A stretch of DNA of 64,000 nt from Streptomyces thermodiastaticus (GCF_014656135.1 NZ_BNBV01000001.1:248001-312000); one strand, 5' to 3'. Shown: positions 7,454-16,417, counted from the stretch's first letter. A program made the numbers and translations. Notes: a model not told the origin generated them from the letters alone.

Positions 7454-8533
7454 GTGAGCGCGCTCTTCGAACCTCTCACCCTGCGCCAGGTCACCTTCCC
7501 GAACCGTGTCTGGATGCCCCCGATGTGCCAGTACTCGGCCGCGCCCGAGGGCCCGGAGACCGGCGCTCCGACCGACTGGCACTTCGCCCACTACGCGGCC
7601 CGCGCGGCCGGTGGCACCGGCCTGATCATCGTGGAGGCCACCGCGGTCTCCCCGGAGGGCCGGATCTCCCCCTACGACCTGGGCATCTGGAACGACACGC
7701 AGGTCGAGGCGTTCCGCCGGATCACCGGCTTCCTGCGCGGCCAGAACACGGTGCCCGGCATCCAGCTGGCTCACAGCGGGCGCAAGGCGTCGACCGACCG
7801 CACCTGGAAGGGCGGCAACCCGGTGGGGCCCGAGGAGCACGGCTGGCAGCCGGTGGCGCCGAGCCCGGTGGCCTTCGACGACAAGCACCCCGTCCCCACC
7901 GAGCTGAGCACCGACGACATCCGTGACATCGTCGACCGGTTCGCGCGGGCCGCCCGCCGGGCGCTCGCCGCGGGCTTCGAGGTCGCCGAGATCCACGGCG
8001 CCCACGGCTACCTCATCCACGAGTTCCTCTCCCCGCACTCCAACCACCGCACCGACGCCTACGGCGGCTCCTACGAGAACCGGGTGCGCTTCGCACTGGA
8101 GGTCGTGGACGCGGTCCGCGCGGTGTGGCCGGAGGACAAGCCGCTGTTCTTCCGCATCTCCGCCACGGACTGGCTGGAGGAGGGCGGCTGGACGGCCGAC
8201 GACACGGTGCGTTTCGCGGCGGAGCTGCACGCCCACGGCGTGGACCTGCTCGACGTCTCCACCGGCGGGAACGCGGCCGGGGTGCGTATTCCGGTCGGCC
8301 CCGGCTACCAGGTTCCTTTCGCCGCGCGTGTCAAGGCCGAGACGCCGATGCCGGTCGCCGCGGTCGGACTGATCACCGAGGCCGGCCAGGCCGAGAAGAT
8401 CCTGGTGAGCGGCGAGGCCGACGCGGTCCTGGTGGGCCGTGAGCTGCTGCGCGACCCGTACTTCGCCCGGCACGCGGCCCGCGAGCTGGGCGGCGACGTG
8501 CACGTGCCGGTGCAGTACCACCGCTCCGTCTGA
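7454..8533 (+). CDS. YqjM-type old yellow enzyme (NADH:flavin oxidoreductase)
   Basis: A 359-residue FMN enoate reductase of the thermophilic-like/YqjM class. It has NRVWMPPMCQYSA with the redox-tuning Cys25, HSGRKAS, and the substrate-binding IHGAHGYLIHEFLSPHSNHR, then DAYGGSYENR and the FMN phosphate site GLITEAGQAEKIL / ADAVLVGRELLRDPYF at the C-terminus. It reduces activated C=C bonds with NAD(P)H, in detoxification of electrophiles, in the cytosol. Start GTG 7454 has GGAG 6 nt upstream; an in-frame TTG at 7442 is rejected because it precedes the ribosome site. It is divergent from the ArsR gene and ends at a strong hairpin. Confidence 0.92.
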   Translation: MSALFEPLTLRQVTFPNRVWMPPMCQYSAAPEGPETGAPTDWHFAHYAARAAGGTGLIIVEATAVSPEGRISPYDLGIWNDTQVEAFRRITGFLRGQNTVPGIQLAHSGRKASTDRTWKGGNPVGPEEHGWQPVAPSPVAFDDKHPVPTELSTDDIRDIVDRFARAARRALAAGFEVAEIHGAHGYLIHEFLSPHSNHRTDAYGGSYENRVRFALEVVDAVRAVWPEDKPLFFRISATDWLEEGGWTADDTVRFAAELHAHGVDLLDVSTGGNAAGVRIPVGPGYQVPFAARVKAETPMPVAAVGLITEAGQAEKILVSGEADAVLVGRELLRDPYFARHAARELGGDVHVPVQYHRSV

Positions 8534-8545
8534 GCCGGAACGGCG

Positions 8546-8572
8546 TTGCGCGCGGCCCCGAGCCGCGCGCAA
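8546..8572. terminator. Bidirectional hairpin terminator
   Basis: Arms TTGCGCGCGGC and GCCGCGCGCAA pair perfectly over 11 bp around a CCCGA loop, between the convergent OYE and P-type ATPase genes. Confidence 0.75.
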
Positions 8573-8599
8573 GGCCCCGTCGGGCGGGGGCGCCGGCCG

Positions 8600-11500
8600 T
8601 CACCGTCCGGCCCGCTCCCGCCCGACGGCCGCCAGCCGTTCCACCGTCCGCTCCATGCCGGGCAGGACCCGCTGGCCCGCCAGCGCCAGGGCGATCGCCG
8701 CGATCACACCGGTCCAGGCGACGGGGCCGAGCGGGCTGCAGCCGAAGAGGCGGCTGACGCCGGGCGTCTGGACCACCGCGATCAGCACCAGCGCCGAGCC
8801 GAGGGACGTCACCCGCACCAGCGGGCTGCCCCGCCGGTCCAGCAGGGTCTGGGCGAGCTGGGTGCCGACCACCCCGCACAGGGCCATCGTCCCGGAGCGG
8901 CGTGCCGTGCCCGGGGTGAAACGGCCGATCAGCCAGGCCGTGACCGCGCCGAGGCAGGTGGTCAGGGCGCGGTGACGGATCTGCCGGATCAGCGGCTCGC
9001 CGAGAACCCCGCCGGCCGCGTCCTCGGGCGAGGTGGCCCTGGCCTGCCCGGCGTCCTCCTCGGGGGTCACCGCCACGGCCATCGCCGGGAACAGGTCGGT
9101 GAACAGGTTCACCATGAGCATCTGCCGGGTGGACAGCGGCGCCCTGCCCGACAGCAGGGTGCCGAGGATGCCGAAGCCGACCTCGCCGGCGTTGCCGCCG
9201 ATCAGGATGGCGATGGCGTCCGCGACGCTGTGCCACAGGGCGCGGCCCTCGCCGATCGCGTCGATGAGGACGGTGAGGTCGTCGTCGGTCAGCACGATGT
9301 CGGCGGCGTTGCGCGCGGCCGCCGAACCGCGGGCGTTGATGCCCACGCCGATGTCGGCGGCGCGGATCGCCGCCGCGTCGTTGGCGCCGTCGCCGACCAT
9401 GCCGACCACCCGGCCCGCGTCCCGCAGCGCCTCCACGACCTGGAGTTTCTGCTCGGGCGCCACCCGGGCCACCACACCCGCGTCCCGCAGCATGCCCGCC
9501 CGCGTCCGCCGGTCGGCCGCGGCCAGTTCGTCCCCGGTCACCACGGGGGTGTCCTCGGCCCAGCCCAGTTCGGTGGCGATGGCCTGCGCGGTCTGCGGAT
9601 GGTCACCGGTGAGCATGACCGGGCGGACGCCCTCCTCGTACAGGCCGTGCACCAGGGCGGTGGAGGTGTCGCGGGCCACGTCGGACAGCCCCAGCAGACC
9701 GGTGAACTCCAGCTCGTGCAGCGGCTCTTCGAGGACGTCGGCGTCCTCCTCGGAGTCGTCGAGCCGCCGCTGCGCCACCGCGAGGATGCGCAGTCCGCCT
9801 CCGGCCAGCGTCTGCGCCGCCTCGGAGGCGTCCGGGGTCGGACCGGGGCAGGCGGGCAGGACGGTCTCCGGGGCGCCCTTGACCACGAGGATGCGCGGAC
9901 TGCCGTCACCGGTGCGGCCGACGGCCGCCGCATAACCGCGGGCGGCCTCGAAGGGCATGCTGTCCCGTTCCGTCCAGTCCGGGTCGGGACCCGCGGCGGC
10001 GAGCACGGCCTCATCGGTGGCGTGCACGGGCCGGTCCGACCCGCCGGCCGGCCGGGGGCAGGCCCGGGCCGCCACCCGCAACACGTCCGCAGCCTTGCCG
10101 TCCGTCGCCGCGTGCACCGCGCCGCCGGCGTCGGCGACCCGCACCACCCGCAGCCGGTTCTCGGTGAGCGTGCCGGTCTTGTCGAAGCAGAGCGTGTCCA
10201 TCCGGCCCAGCGCCTCCAGGGTGCGCGGGGTGCGCACCAGCACACCGCCGCGGCTGAGCCGCCGGGCCGCGGCCAGCTGGGCCACCGTCGCCACCAGCGG
10301 CAGTCCCTCCGGCACGGCGGCCACGGCGACGGAGACCCCGCCGCTGACCGCCTCCCGGACGGGGGTGCCGCGCAATAGGGCGAGACCGGTGACGGCGGCC
10401 CCGCCGGCCAGCGTCAACGGCAGCGCCTTGCCGGTCAGTTCCTGCAGCCGGGCCTGGACACCGCCGGCCGGAGGCGTACGGGCGGCCAGGTGCACGGCAC
10501 GCGCGGCCTCGGTGTCCTCCCCGGTGTCCACCACCACGCCGCGCGCCTGCCCGGCCACGACCGTCGTGCCCTCGAAGACCATGCAACGCCGGTCGGCGAC
10601 GGCCGCGTGCGGTGTGGGCGCGACCTGCTTGTCCACCGGCAAGGACTCGCCGGTCAGCGCGGACTCGTCGACCTCCAGGCCCTCCTCCCACAGCAGGCGC
10701 GCGTCGGCGGGCACCACGTCGTCCACCGTCAGCTCGATCACGTCGCCGGGCCGCAGCCGGCCGGCGTCGACGGTGCGGGCACCGGCGTCCTTCGGCACCA
10801 GCCGCGCCCTGCGCTGCTGGTCGGCGAGCAGCCCGGACAGCGCCCGCTCGGCGCGCAGCCGCTGGAAACCGCCGATCAAGGCGTTCAGATCCAGGGCGCC
10901 GACCACGAGCAGCGCGTCCATGACGGAGCCGAGGATCGCCGACGCGGCCGAACCGACCGCCAGGACCGGGGTGAGGGGGTCGTGCAGTTCGCCGCGCACG
11001 GCCCGGCCCAGCTGCACCGTCCAGCGCGCCGGGGCCATGACCGGTTGCCGGGAGACGGCACCGGCCCGCTTGCGCAGCCGGGCGGCCGCCTGCCCGAGCC
11101 CGGCCGGTTCGGTCTCCTCCTCGTGGGAGAGGCGCTCGCGGGCCTCGCTCGTGTCCAGCTCGTGCCAGTGCACACGCGGACGCGGATGCGGAGGACGGGC
11201 GGCGACCACACCGAGCGCGGCACGCGTGCCCGACAGCAGGGCGACGGCCGCCGCCACGTCGACCGGCGCATGCCGCAGCCCGGGCAGCACCGGCCGGCGC
11301 CCCCGCTTCGAGGAGGACTCGCCCACCGCGACCAGCAGTCCCGACAGCGCGGCCCCGGAGCGGGCGAGGACCTGCGCCCGGCGTCCCACACCGCGAGCCG
11401 CCGGGACCGCGGTGAGCAGCCGCCACACATCCGGCAGACCGTGCAGGGCCAGCAGGTCGGCGCTCCAGTAGACCGCGCCGTCGCCGTCGGTGAGAGCGAC

Positions 11501-12889
11501 GGCGATGTCGCTCCCGTGCAGCCCGGCCGGAACAGTGCGGTCGCCGCCCGGCCTCACCCGGGCCACTGTGAGCACCGCACGCCGGCCGTCGCCGCGCAGC
11601 AAGTGCACCACGTCGTCCAAGGGACGGCGGGCGTCGGCCACCTCGTCGGCGAGACCGACGAGATCCTCCAGGACCGGATCGTCCACCAGGACGACCCTCA
11701 GTCCGGCACGCCGCGCCGCATCCAGGACGGGCTCCGCCCACGGGTCGAGGTCGCCGTGCACGGTCCGCAGCGCACTGGGGTGCAGGACAAGGGTGCCGGT
11801 GGTCTCCAGCCGGCGCAGTCGCTCCGGGTTCCGCACCAGCACCCCGGTGCGCGCCAGCAGGGCGCTGAGCACGCTGTGGAAGACGGCGGGCCCGTAGCGG
11901 GCCGCCTTGGGCGAACCCGCCAGCACCGCCTCGGCCGCCTCCGACCCCGAGTGCTTGACCAGCAGCGTCGCCGCCGCGCCCGCCAGACTGCCCGCCGAGG
12001 CGTGATCGGCGTACTCCTGCGCGGGAGACAGATGCAGCGGGGGCCGCGGGGCAGGGTCCGCGGCGACACGGAAGCGGTCGGGGTCGCACAGACGGTCGTG
12101 CAGCCGGTCGAACGCGGCAGCGCGGGCCACCGTGTCGGTCAGCTGGCAGGCCCGCAGCGTCCCGTCGAGCACCAGAGCGACCGGGGTCTGCCCGGCACCG
12201 TGGGCGGCGGCGTTCGCGCAGGCCATCGCCAGGTCCATACGGCTGCCGCCCAGCCGGTCGCGCAGCCAGGTGCCGAAGTGCGGGTTCTCGCGCAGCAGGG
12301 TCACCGCGGCCGTCACCGCGCGCGGTGACGGCGGAAGGCGCAGCGCGGAGGCGGTGAGCGCCACGACGATGCCCAGCGCGTCGGCGGCCAGCGTCGCGAC
12401 GGCCGCCCGCACCCCGGCGGGATCGGCCGGATGGGTCGGCTCCTCCGGATCGCCACCGGACGCCAGACCGTGCCGGGCGGCCAGACCGGCCGCGTGCTCC
12501 ACGATCTCGTCGACGACCTCGTCACCGGTGGCGGCCAGGACCAGGCGGCCCAGTCCCTGGTCCCAGTACGCGAACAGCACATCGGGATGGTCCGCCAGCG
12601 CGGCGGCCACACGGTGTGCCACCTGCTCGACGCCTCCGGCCCGGTGCACCCGCTCGGGCTCGGCGGCGTGCAGGGCGAGGTGCGCGCGGGCGCCGGAGCG
12701 CCAGGGCGCTGTCGCGCCGGTCAGCGCCCCTCGGGTGACGTGTGCGACCCGTACCGCCACATCTGCGCCGCGCACACCGGCGCGTGCCGTCCCGGCGAGC
12801 GCCCCGGCAGCCTTGCCCACCGCCGGAGCACTCGCCCGCACGACCCGCCGGGAGGCGGCAGCCGGCGTCGTCAGCAGACCGAGCACCAT
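8600..12889 (-). CDS. Large CtpI-like P-type cation-transporting ATPase
   Basis: A 1,429-residue P-type ATPase, about 500 residues longer than ordinary P2 pumps, as in mycobacterial CtpH/CtpI. Roughly the first 600 residues form an Ala/Arg-rich extension with membrane segments. The canonical pump follows: LTGES actuator loop near residue 747, membrane motif PEGLPL, phosphorylation site DKTGTLT with Asp903, and hinge GDGAND near 1166. The last block includes NLFTDLFPAMAVAV, like the M6 region of P2 Ca2+/Mn2+ pumps. Transported ion is not established; a divalent cation is the best guess. Start ATG 12889 has GGAGGAGAG directly upstream. The small gene at 12979-13506 precedes it on the same strand and is likely its operon partner. 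Confidence 0.88.
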   Translation of the reverse strand: MVLGLLTTPAAASRRVVRASAPAVGKAAGALAGTARAGVRGADVAVRVAHVTRGALTGATAPWRSGARAHLALHAAEPERVHRAGGVEQVAHRVAAALADHPDVLFAYWDQGLGRLVLAATGDEVVDEIVEHAAGLAARHGLASGGDPEEPTHPADPAGVRAAVATLAADALGIVVALTASALRLPPSPRAVTAAVTLLRENPHFGTWLRDRLGGSRMDLAMACANAAAHGAGQTPVALVLDGTLRACQLTDTVARAAAFDRLHDRLCDPDRFRVAADPAPRPPLHLSPAQEYADHASAGSLAGAAATLLVKHSGSEAAEAVLAGSPKAARYGPAVFHSVLSALLARTGVLVRNPERLRRLETTGTLVLHPSALRTVHGDLDPWAEPVLDAARRAGLRVVLVDDPVLEDLVGLADEVADARRPLDDVVHLLRGDGRRAVLTVARVRPGGDRTVPAGLHGSDIAVALTDGDGAVYWSADLLALHGLPDVWRLLTAVPAARGVGRRAQVLARSGAALSGLLVAVGESSSKRGRRPVLPGLRHAPVDVAAAVALLSGTRAALGVVAARPPHPRPRVHWHELDTSEARERLSHEEETEPAGLGQAAARLRKRAGAVSRQPVMAPARWTVQLGRAVRGELHDPLTPVLAVGSAASAILGSVMDALLVVGALDLNALIGGFQRLRAERALSGLLADQQRRARLVPKDAGARTVDAGRLRPGDVIELTVDDVVPADARLLWEEGLEVDESALTGESLPVDKQVAPTPHAAVADRRCMVFEGTTVVAGQARGVVVDTGEDTEAARAVHLAARTPPAGGVQARLQELTGKALPLTLAGGAAVTGLALLRGTPVREAVSGGVSVAVAAVPEGLPLVATVAQLAAARRLSRGGVLVRTPRTLEALGRMDTLCFDKTGTLTENRLRVVRVADAGGAVHAATDGKAADVLRVAARACPRPAGGSDRPVHATDEAVLAAAGPDPDWTERDSMPFEAARGYAAAVGRTGDGSPRILVVKGAPETVLPACPGPTPDASEAAQTLAGGGLRILAVAQRRLDDSEEDADVLEEPLHELEFTGLLGLSDVARDTSTALVHGLYEEGVRPVMLTGDHPQTAQAIATELGWAEDTPVVTGDELAAADRRTRAGMLRDAGVVARVAPEQKLQVVEALRDAGRVVGMVGDGANDAAAIRAADIGVGINARGSAAARNAADIVLTDDDLTVLIDAIGEGRALWHSVADAIAILIGGNAGEVGFGILGTLLSGRAPLSTRQMLMVNLFTDLFPAMAVAVTPEEDAGQARATSPEDAAGGVLGEPLIRQIRHRALTTCLGAVTAWLIGRFTPGTARRSGTMALCGVVGTQLAQTLLDRRGSPLVRVTSLGSALVLIAVVQTPGVSRLFGCSPLGPVAWTGVIAAIALALAGQRVLPGMERTVERLAAVGRERAGR

Positions 12890-12924
12890 GGGCTCTCCTC
12901 CGCGTTCACGTCCACCGCGTTCAC

Positions 12925-12978
12925 GTTCCCGTGTCCCGGTTCTCGTTCCCGTGTCCCGGTTCTCGTTCCCGTGTCCCG
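12925..12978. repeat. 20-bp tandem repeat, 2.7 copies
   Basis: The unit GTTCCCGTGTCCCGGTTCTC starts at 12925 and 12945, with a partial third copy at 12965-12978 that abuts the stop codon of the upstream small gene. Just before it (12903-12927) CGCGTTCACG also recurs in degenerate form. It lies in the 89-bp gap between two co-directional genes, so it is transcribed in the leader of the ATPase message. Such arrays expand and contract by slippage and differ between strains. Confidence 0.85.
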
Positions 12979-13506
12979 TCAGCGGGTGGTGCGGCCGGGC
13001 CGGGCGGTCGGGCCGAGAGGCCCGGTGGCCGCCTGCCCCGGGGTCTGCCTGCGGGAGACCCGTGTCGCTGTGGGCTTGTCCGGGTGCTGCGTCTCTGCTA
13101 CGTCACCAGTGGTACCGGACTCCGGGCCGGTCTCGGGGCCGCCGCCGGGTGCCGTGGCCCCGCTCTGCTGTTCCGCCGTGGACTGGTCGGGTTGCCCGAC
13201 GTGGACGGACCGGTCCGTGGCTTGCTCCTGCGCGGTACGTTCGGGCCGGGGCTGGGTCAGCCAGGCCACGGCCGCACCGGTCAGTGCGACGGGCCACTCC
13301 ACCACCCCGGCGGCCGCGAGAACTCCGGCGCCCGTGTAGACCGCGATCCGCCGTCCTCGCGGCGACACGGCACCCACCTTGTCCAGCGTTTCGTGCGCGG
13401 CACGCCCCGCCACCCCGGCACCCGGCACCTTGCGCAGCACCCACGCCGCACCGTGCAGGGGCGCCTCGAGAAGCGACGTCGTCTTCTGCTCGTTCCGCTC
13501 GGCCAT
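12979..13506 (-). CDS. Small unknown membrane-associated protein upstream of the ATPase
   Basis: A 175-residue protein of unknown function. The start ATG 13506 (MAERNEQKTTSLLEAP) has GAGGGAAG upstream. Residues about 1-50 are amphipathic, residues 53-90 contain a hydrophobic hairpin (AVYTGAGVLAAAGVVEWPVALTG split by a VEW), and the remainder is a disordered tail rich in Gly, Pro, Thr and Gln. Similar short proteins precede CtpI-like ATPase genes in Streptomyces, so it may be an accessory or regulatory subunit (inference from position only). An in-frame upstream extension to 13758 is open but looks like non-coding GC-rich sequence. Confidence 0.65.
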   Translation of the reverse strand: MAERNEQKTTSLLEAPLHGAAWVLRKVPGAGVAGRAAHETLDKVGAVSPRGRRIAVYTGAGVLAAAGVVEWPVALTGAAVAWLTQPRPERTAQEQATDRSVHVGQPDQSTAEQQSGATAPGGGPETGPESGTTGDVAETQHPDKPTATRVSRRQTPGQAATGPLGPTARPGRTTR

Positions 13507-13867
13507 GACTTCCCTCGCGTGTAGTGTGATCCCTTCGTGTCCGTTTCCCGGGTGCCCGCGAGTGTGCTGGTCATCCCGGTGGTGTGGGCGCACGTTGCCT
13601 GCGGCGTTGGTCGTTCGGGGCACGTGGAGGCACGGGCACACCGGCGCTACGGGTGCGGGGTGGGGCCGGGGCGGGCGAGGTGCGCGGGGCTGGGGCGGGG
13701 TGCAGGCCCGGCACCGCTGTGGTGGTGGGGCAGGGCCCCTGCACAGGCCAGGTGCCATCCCCCCGCGTGCGCGGGGAGCAGTTGCCCAGGCCCGATCCTC
13801 GCCCGGCCCCCTGCATCGTCAGCGCCCATCCGGCCCCGGACCCGCACCCCGCCCACAGCCCTACCGC
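13507..13867. other. 361-bp gene-free stretch with CRISPR-like hairpin
   Basis: No frame here looks like protein on either strand. It holds a GC-rich stretch with a hairpin, CCCCGC-GTGC-GCGGGG at 13761-13776, about 100 nt beyond the stop of the SGNH gene on its strand, which could act as a terminator. The surrounding 30 bases resemble a single type I-E CRISPR repeat (see findings). No cas genes or further repeats are present. Confidence 0.5.
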
Positions 13868-15199
13868 CTACCGGAACAACCCCCCAGGCACCGCATCCGC
13901 CAGCACCCCATACCCCTCGGGATTGAGGTGCAGCCAGTCCCCGTCCTGCAGGTCGGCCCGCAGGCGGTTCGGTGCGGCGGGGTCGCGGACCGAGCGGTCG
14001 AAGTCGATCACCGCGTCGAAGTGTCCCTTGGCGCGGATCCAGCGGTTGACCGCCTGGCGTGACTTCTCCCGCTCGCCGGCCGGGTCGTCGTACTGGGTGT
14101 TGCCTCCGAAGGGCAGCAGGGTGGCGCCGTAGACGCGGATGCCCTGGGCGTGGGCGCGGACGACGATCTGCTGGTAGGCGGCGATGAGATCGTCGGTGAC
14201 GCGTCGCTGGGCCGCCGGTGTGGCGTCGGCGGTGCCGATGTCGTTGACGCCCTCGAAGACGATCAGCCAGGACACGCCGCTGCGTGCGAGCACGTCCCGG
14301 TCGAGCCGGGCGAGGGCATTGGGCCCGAGGCCGTCGTTCAGGACGCGGTTGCCGCCGGCGGCCTGGTTGAGGACCGCGAGGTGGGAGGTGGCGGGCCGGG
14401 TGCGGAGACGGTCGTAGAGCCGGTCGGTCCAGCGATTGTCGCCGTTGGTGGTGGAGCCGCGTCCGTCGGTGAGGGAGTCGCCGAGGACGGCGACGGCGCG
14501 GGTGGCGGCGTTCGCCAGGACCTCGACGTCGCTGATGAGGTACCAGTGGTCGACGGCGGTCGCGCCGGGCAGGTCGGTGTCCGCGGTGTGGTCGCCGTGG
14601 ATCAGGTACGACGTCGTGCGGGAGCCCGGGTGCGAGGTCAGGGCGAGCGACTGCTGCCCGTCCGCCAGGTAGGCCGTCACGGTGAGGCGGCCCGCGGCCG
14701 GCAGGTCGACGTCCAGCGGGTCGGAGACGACCTGCGCGCCCACGGGGACGGTCGTCGACGTCCTGCCCGAGAAGGTGACGCGGCGGATCGTGCCGGGCTC
14801 GACCGCGCTGACGCCGGCCTTGCCGCCTTGGGGGCGGGCCACGGTCACGGCGGTGAGCGGCAGCGGGGTGTCGCCGTAGGCGTTGGAGAAGCGCAGCCGC
14901 AGCGTGTGACCGCCGGCCGAGACACGCAGCGTCTGGCGGACGGTGGTGTCGACCAGAACGGCGTCGTCGCCGGTGAAGGGGGCGGGCGGCAGGTTGGCGG
15001 GCTCGGTGAGCTGCGGCATCGCCGTCCAGGTGTTCACCCAGTGCGGTGCGGCTGGTGCGCCCGGCGAGGCGGCGGAGGTGCGGCCGTGCGGACCGCGCAC
15101 CAACCCGGTCACGGCGGAGGCGGTGACGGCGAGCCCGAGGACGAGCACACAGACGGCGACGAGGTCGGCGATGCGGGATCTGCTGCGAGGGGGTTTCAC
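13868..15199 (-). CDS. Secreted or membrane-anchored SGNH/GDSL esterase
   Basis: A 443-residue protein. GTG at 15199 (VKPPRSRSRIADLV) is chosen because GGAGGAGG lies 3-10 nt upstream; the longer frame to 15334 is Arg-rich noise. A basic N-terminus and one hydrophobic segment (residues about 10-32) form a signal anchor or signal peptide. A beta-rich domain leads to the SGNH hydrolase: block I VLGDSLTDGRG (Ser242), block III FEGVNDIG, block V DGDWLHLNPEG (Asp421, His424). Members of this layout include secreted carbohydrate or lipid esterases. It is divergent from a pectate lyase, with LacI-type operators between, suggesting plant cell-wall deacetylation (inference). Confidence 0.85.
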   Translation of the reverse strand: MKPPRSRSRIADLVAVCVLVLGLAVTASAVTGLVRGPHGRTSAASPGAPAAPHWVNTWTAMPQLTEPANLPPAPFTGDDAVLVDTTVRQTLRVSAGGHTLRLRFSNAYGDTPLPLTAVTVARPQGGKAGVSAVEPGTIRRVTFSGRTSTTVPVGAQVVSDPLDVDLPAAGRLTVTAYLADGQQSLALTSHPGSRTTSYLIHGDHTADTDLPGATAVDHWYLISDVEVLANAATRAVAVLGDSLTDGRGSTTNGDNRWTDRLYDRLRTRPATSHLAVLNQAAGGNRVLNDGLGPNALARLDRDVLARSGVSWLIVFEGVNDIGTADATPAAQRRVTDDLIAAYQQIVVRAHAQGIRVYGATLLPFGGNTQYDDPAGEREKSRQAVNRWIRAKGHFDAVIDFDRSVRDPAAPNRLRADLQDGDWLHLNPEGYGVLADAVPGGLFR

Positions 15200-15342
15200 T
15201 GGCCTCCTCCGGGGCGCTGGGCATACGCGACGGCGCGTGGCAGAGGCGGGGCTCACGGCGCGCCGGGCACGGAGTACCCGGCTCCGTCCCGGCACGGCGC
15301 GGCGGCCGCCGCGCCCGCATGGTGGCATGGACACACCCGCTT

Positions 15343-15356
15343 TGGAAGCGCTCCCA
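15343..15356. promoter_or_regulatory. LacI/CebR-type operator
   Basis: TGGAAGCGCTCCCA differs by one base from TGGGAGCGCTCCCA, the operator known for CebR and related LacI-family sugar regulators of streptomycetes. It lies in the divergent region, 144 bp upstream of the SGNH esterase start and before the pectate lyase promoter. Confidence 0.65.
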
Positions 15357-15408
15357 CATCACTTCCGGTGCGCAAATCGGCCAGGGTGAGATGACCGCAC
15401 ACAAGGCG

Positions 15409-15437
15409 TTGACCAGAAAGCGCTTACCCTCTACGGT
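15409..15437 (+). promoter_or_regulatory. Vegetative-type promoter of the pectate lyase with embedded operator
   Basis: TTGACC (15409-15414), 17-bp spacer, TACGGT (15432-15437). The spacer contains AGAAAGCGCTTACC, whose core AAGCGCTT (15418-15425) is a perfect palindrome with central CG, the hallmark of LacI-family sites. Repressor binding would sit between -35 and -10. The predicted leader is about 175 nt. Confidence 0.7.
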
Positions 15438-15619
15438 CCGTTCATAAGCGTGACCCACAGCGCACGCAGACGCACCCGGCACCGCTACACGCATGCAGAT
15501 CACCCTCAGGGCGTTCTGCATACCGAACGTCTTTCATGCACGAGAACACTCACCCCGGGCTGCGGGCACCCCGTGGGCGCACCCGCCCGGGATTCTCCGA
15601 CACGAAAGGCACACCCGAG

Positions 15620-16417
15620 ATGACATCCACAGCCAGCCGGCTCGCCATGAGGCGCACCGTGATCGGCGCCACGGCCGCACTCGGCGTCTCGCTTGCCATG
15701 TTCACGACAGGAGCACCCGCGCAGGCCGCCTCCTGGCCCACCCCCACCGGAAGCCAGGCGGTCACGAAGACCATCAGCGTCTCCGGCACCAAGGACTACG
15801 GCATGGTGCGCCTGTACGGCAGCGGAGACCTGGGCACCGGCGGCCAGGACGAGGACCAGGACCCCCTGCTGGAGCTGGCCGACGGCGCCGTGCTGAAGAA
15901 CGTGATCATCGGCGCGCCCGCCGCCGACGGCATCCACTGCCTGGGCAGCTGCACGCTGCAGAACGTGTGGTGGGAGGACGTCGGCGAGGACGCGGCGACC
16001 TTCAAGGGGTCCTCGTCCTCGGCCGTGTACACCGTCACCGGCGGCGGCGCCCGCAAGGCCTCGGACAAGGTGTTCCAGTTCAACGGCGCCGGCACGCTGA
16101 GGGTCACCCAGTTCCAGGTCGAGGACTTCGGCAAGCTGGTGCGCTCCTGCGGCAACTGCACAACGCAGTACCGCCGCACGATCTCCGTCAGCGACGTCGA
16201 CGTCACCGCCCCCGGCAAGGCGATCGTGGGCATCAACCAGAACTACGGCGACACGGCGACCCTGAGCGGGATCCGCATCCACGGGGACAGCTCGAAGAAG
16301 ATCAAGCCGTGCGTGCGCTACGAGGGCAACGACGACGGGGACGAGCCGACCGAGATCGGCAGCGGCCCGGACGGCACGTACTGCCGCTACTCGTCGTCCG
16401 ACATCAGCTACGGCTGA
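15620..16417 (+). CDS. Secreted PL3-family pectate lyase
   Basis: A 265-residue secreted enzyme. The N-terminal MRRTVIGATAALGVSLAM with cleavage after AQA (mature near SWPTPTG) is a signal peptide with two arginines, compatible with Tat export. The rest is a parallel beta-helix of the polysaccharide lyase family 3 type, with the family pattern IIGAPAADGIHCLGSC, WWEDVGEDAATFKG and KVFQFNGAGT, and paired cysteines (CLGSC, CGNC). It cleaves polygalacturonate by beta-elimination, Ca2+ dependent, outside the cell. ATG 15620 is used since it starts the signal peptide; an in-frame ATG at 15536 would add an unrelated leader. Expression is likely controlled by a LacI-type repressor through the site in its promoter. 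Confidence 0.9.
   Translation: MTSTASRLAMRRTVIGATAALGVSLAMFTTGAPAQAASWPTPTGSQAVTKTISVSGTKDYGMVRLYGSGDLGTGGQDEDQDPLLELADGAVLKNVIIGAPAADGIHCLGSCTLQNVWWEDVGEDAATFKGSSSSAVYTVTGGGARKASDKVFQFNGAGTLRVTQFQVEDFGKLVRSCGNCTTQYRRTISVSDVDVTAPGKAIVGINQNYGDTATLSGIRIHGDSSKKIKPCVRYEGNDDGDEPTEIGSGPDGTYCRYSSSDISYG

Noticed and set aside
12742..13524. Plus-strand open frame over the tandem repeat and small gene
   Set aside because: It owes its length to GC bias and reads through the 20-bp repeats; the minus-strand gene has a ribosome site and sensible composition.
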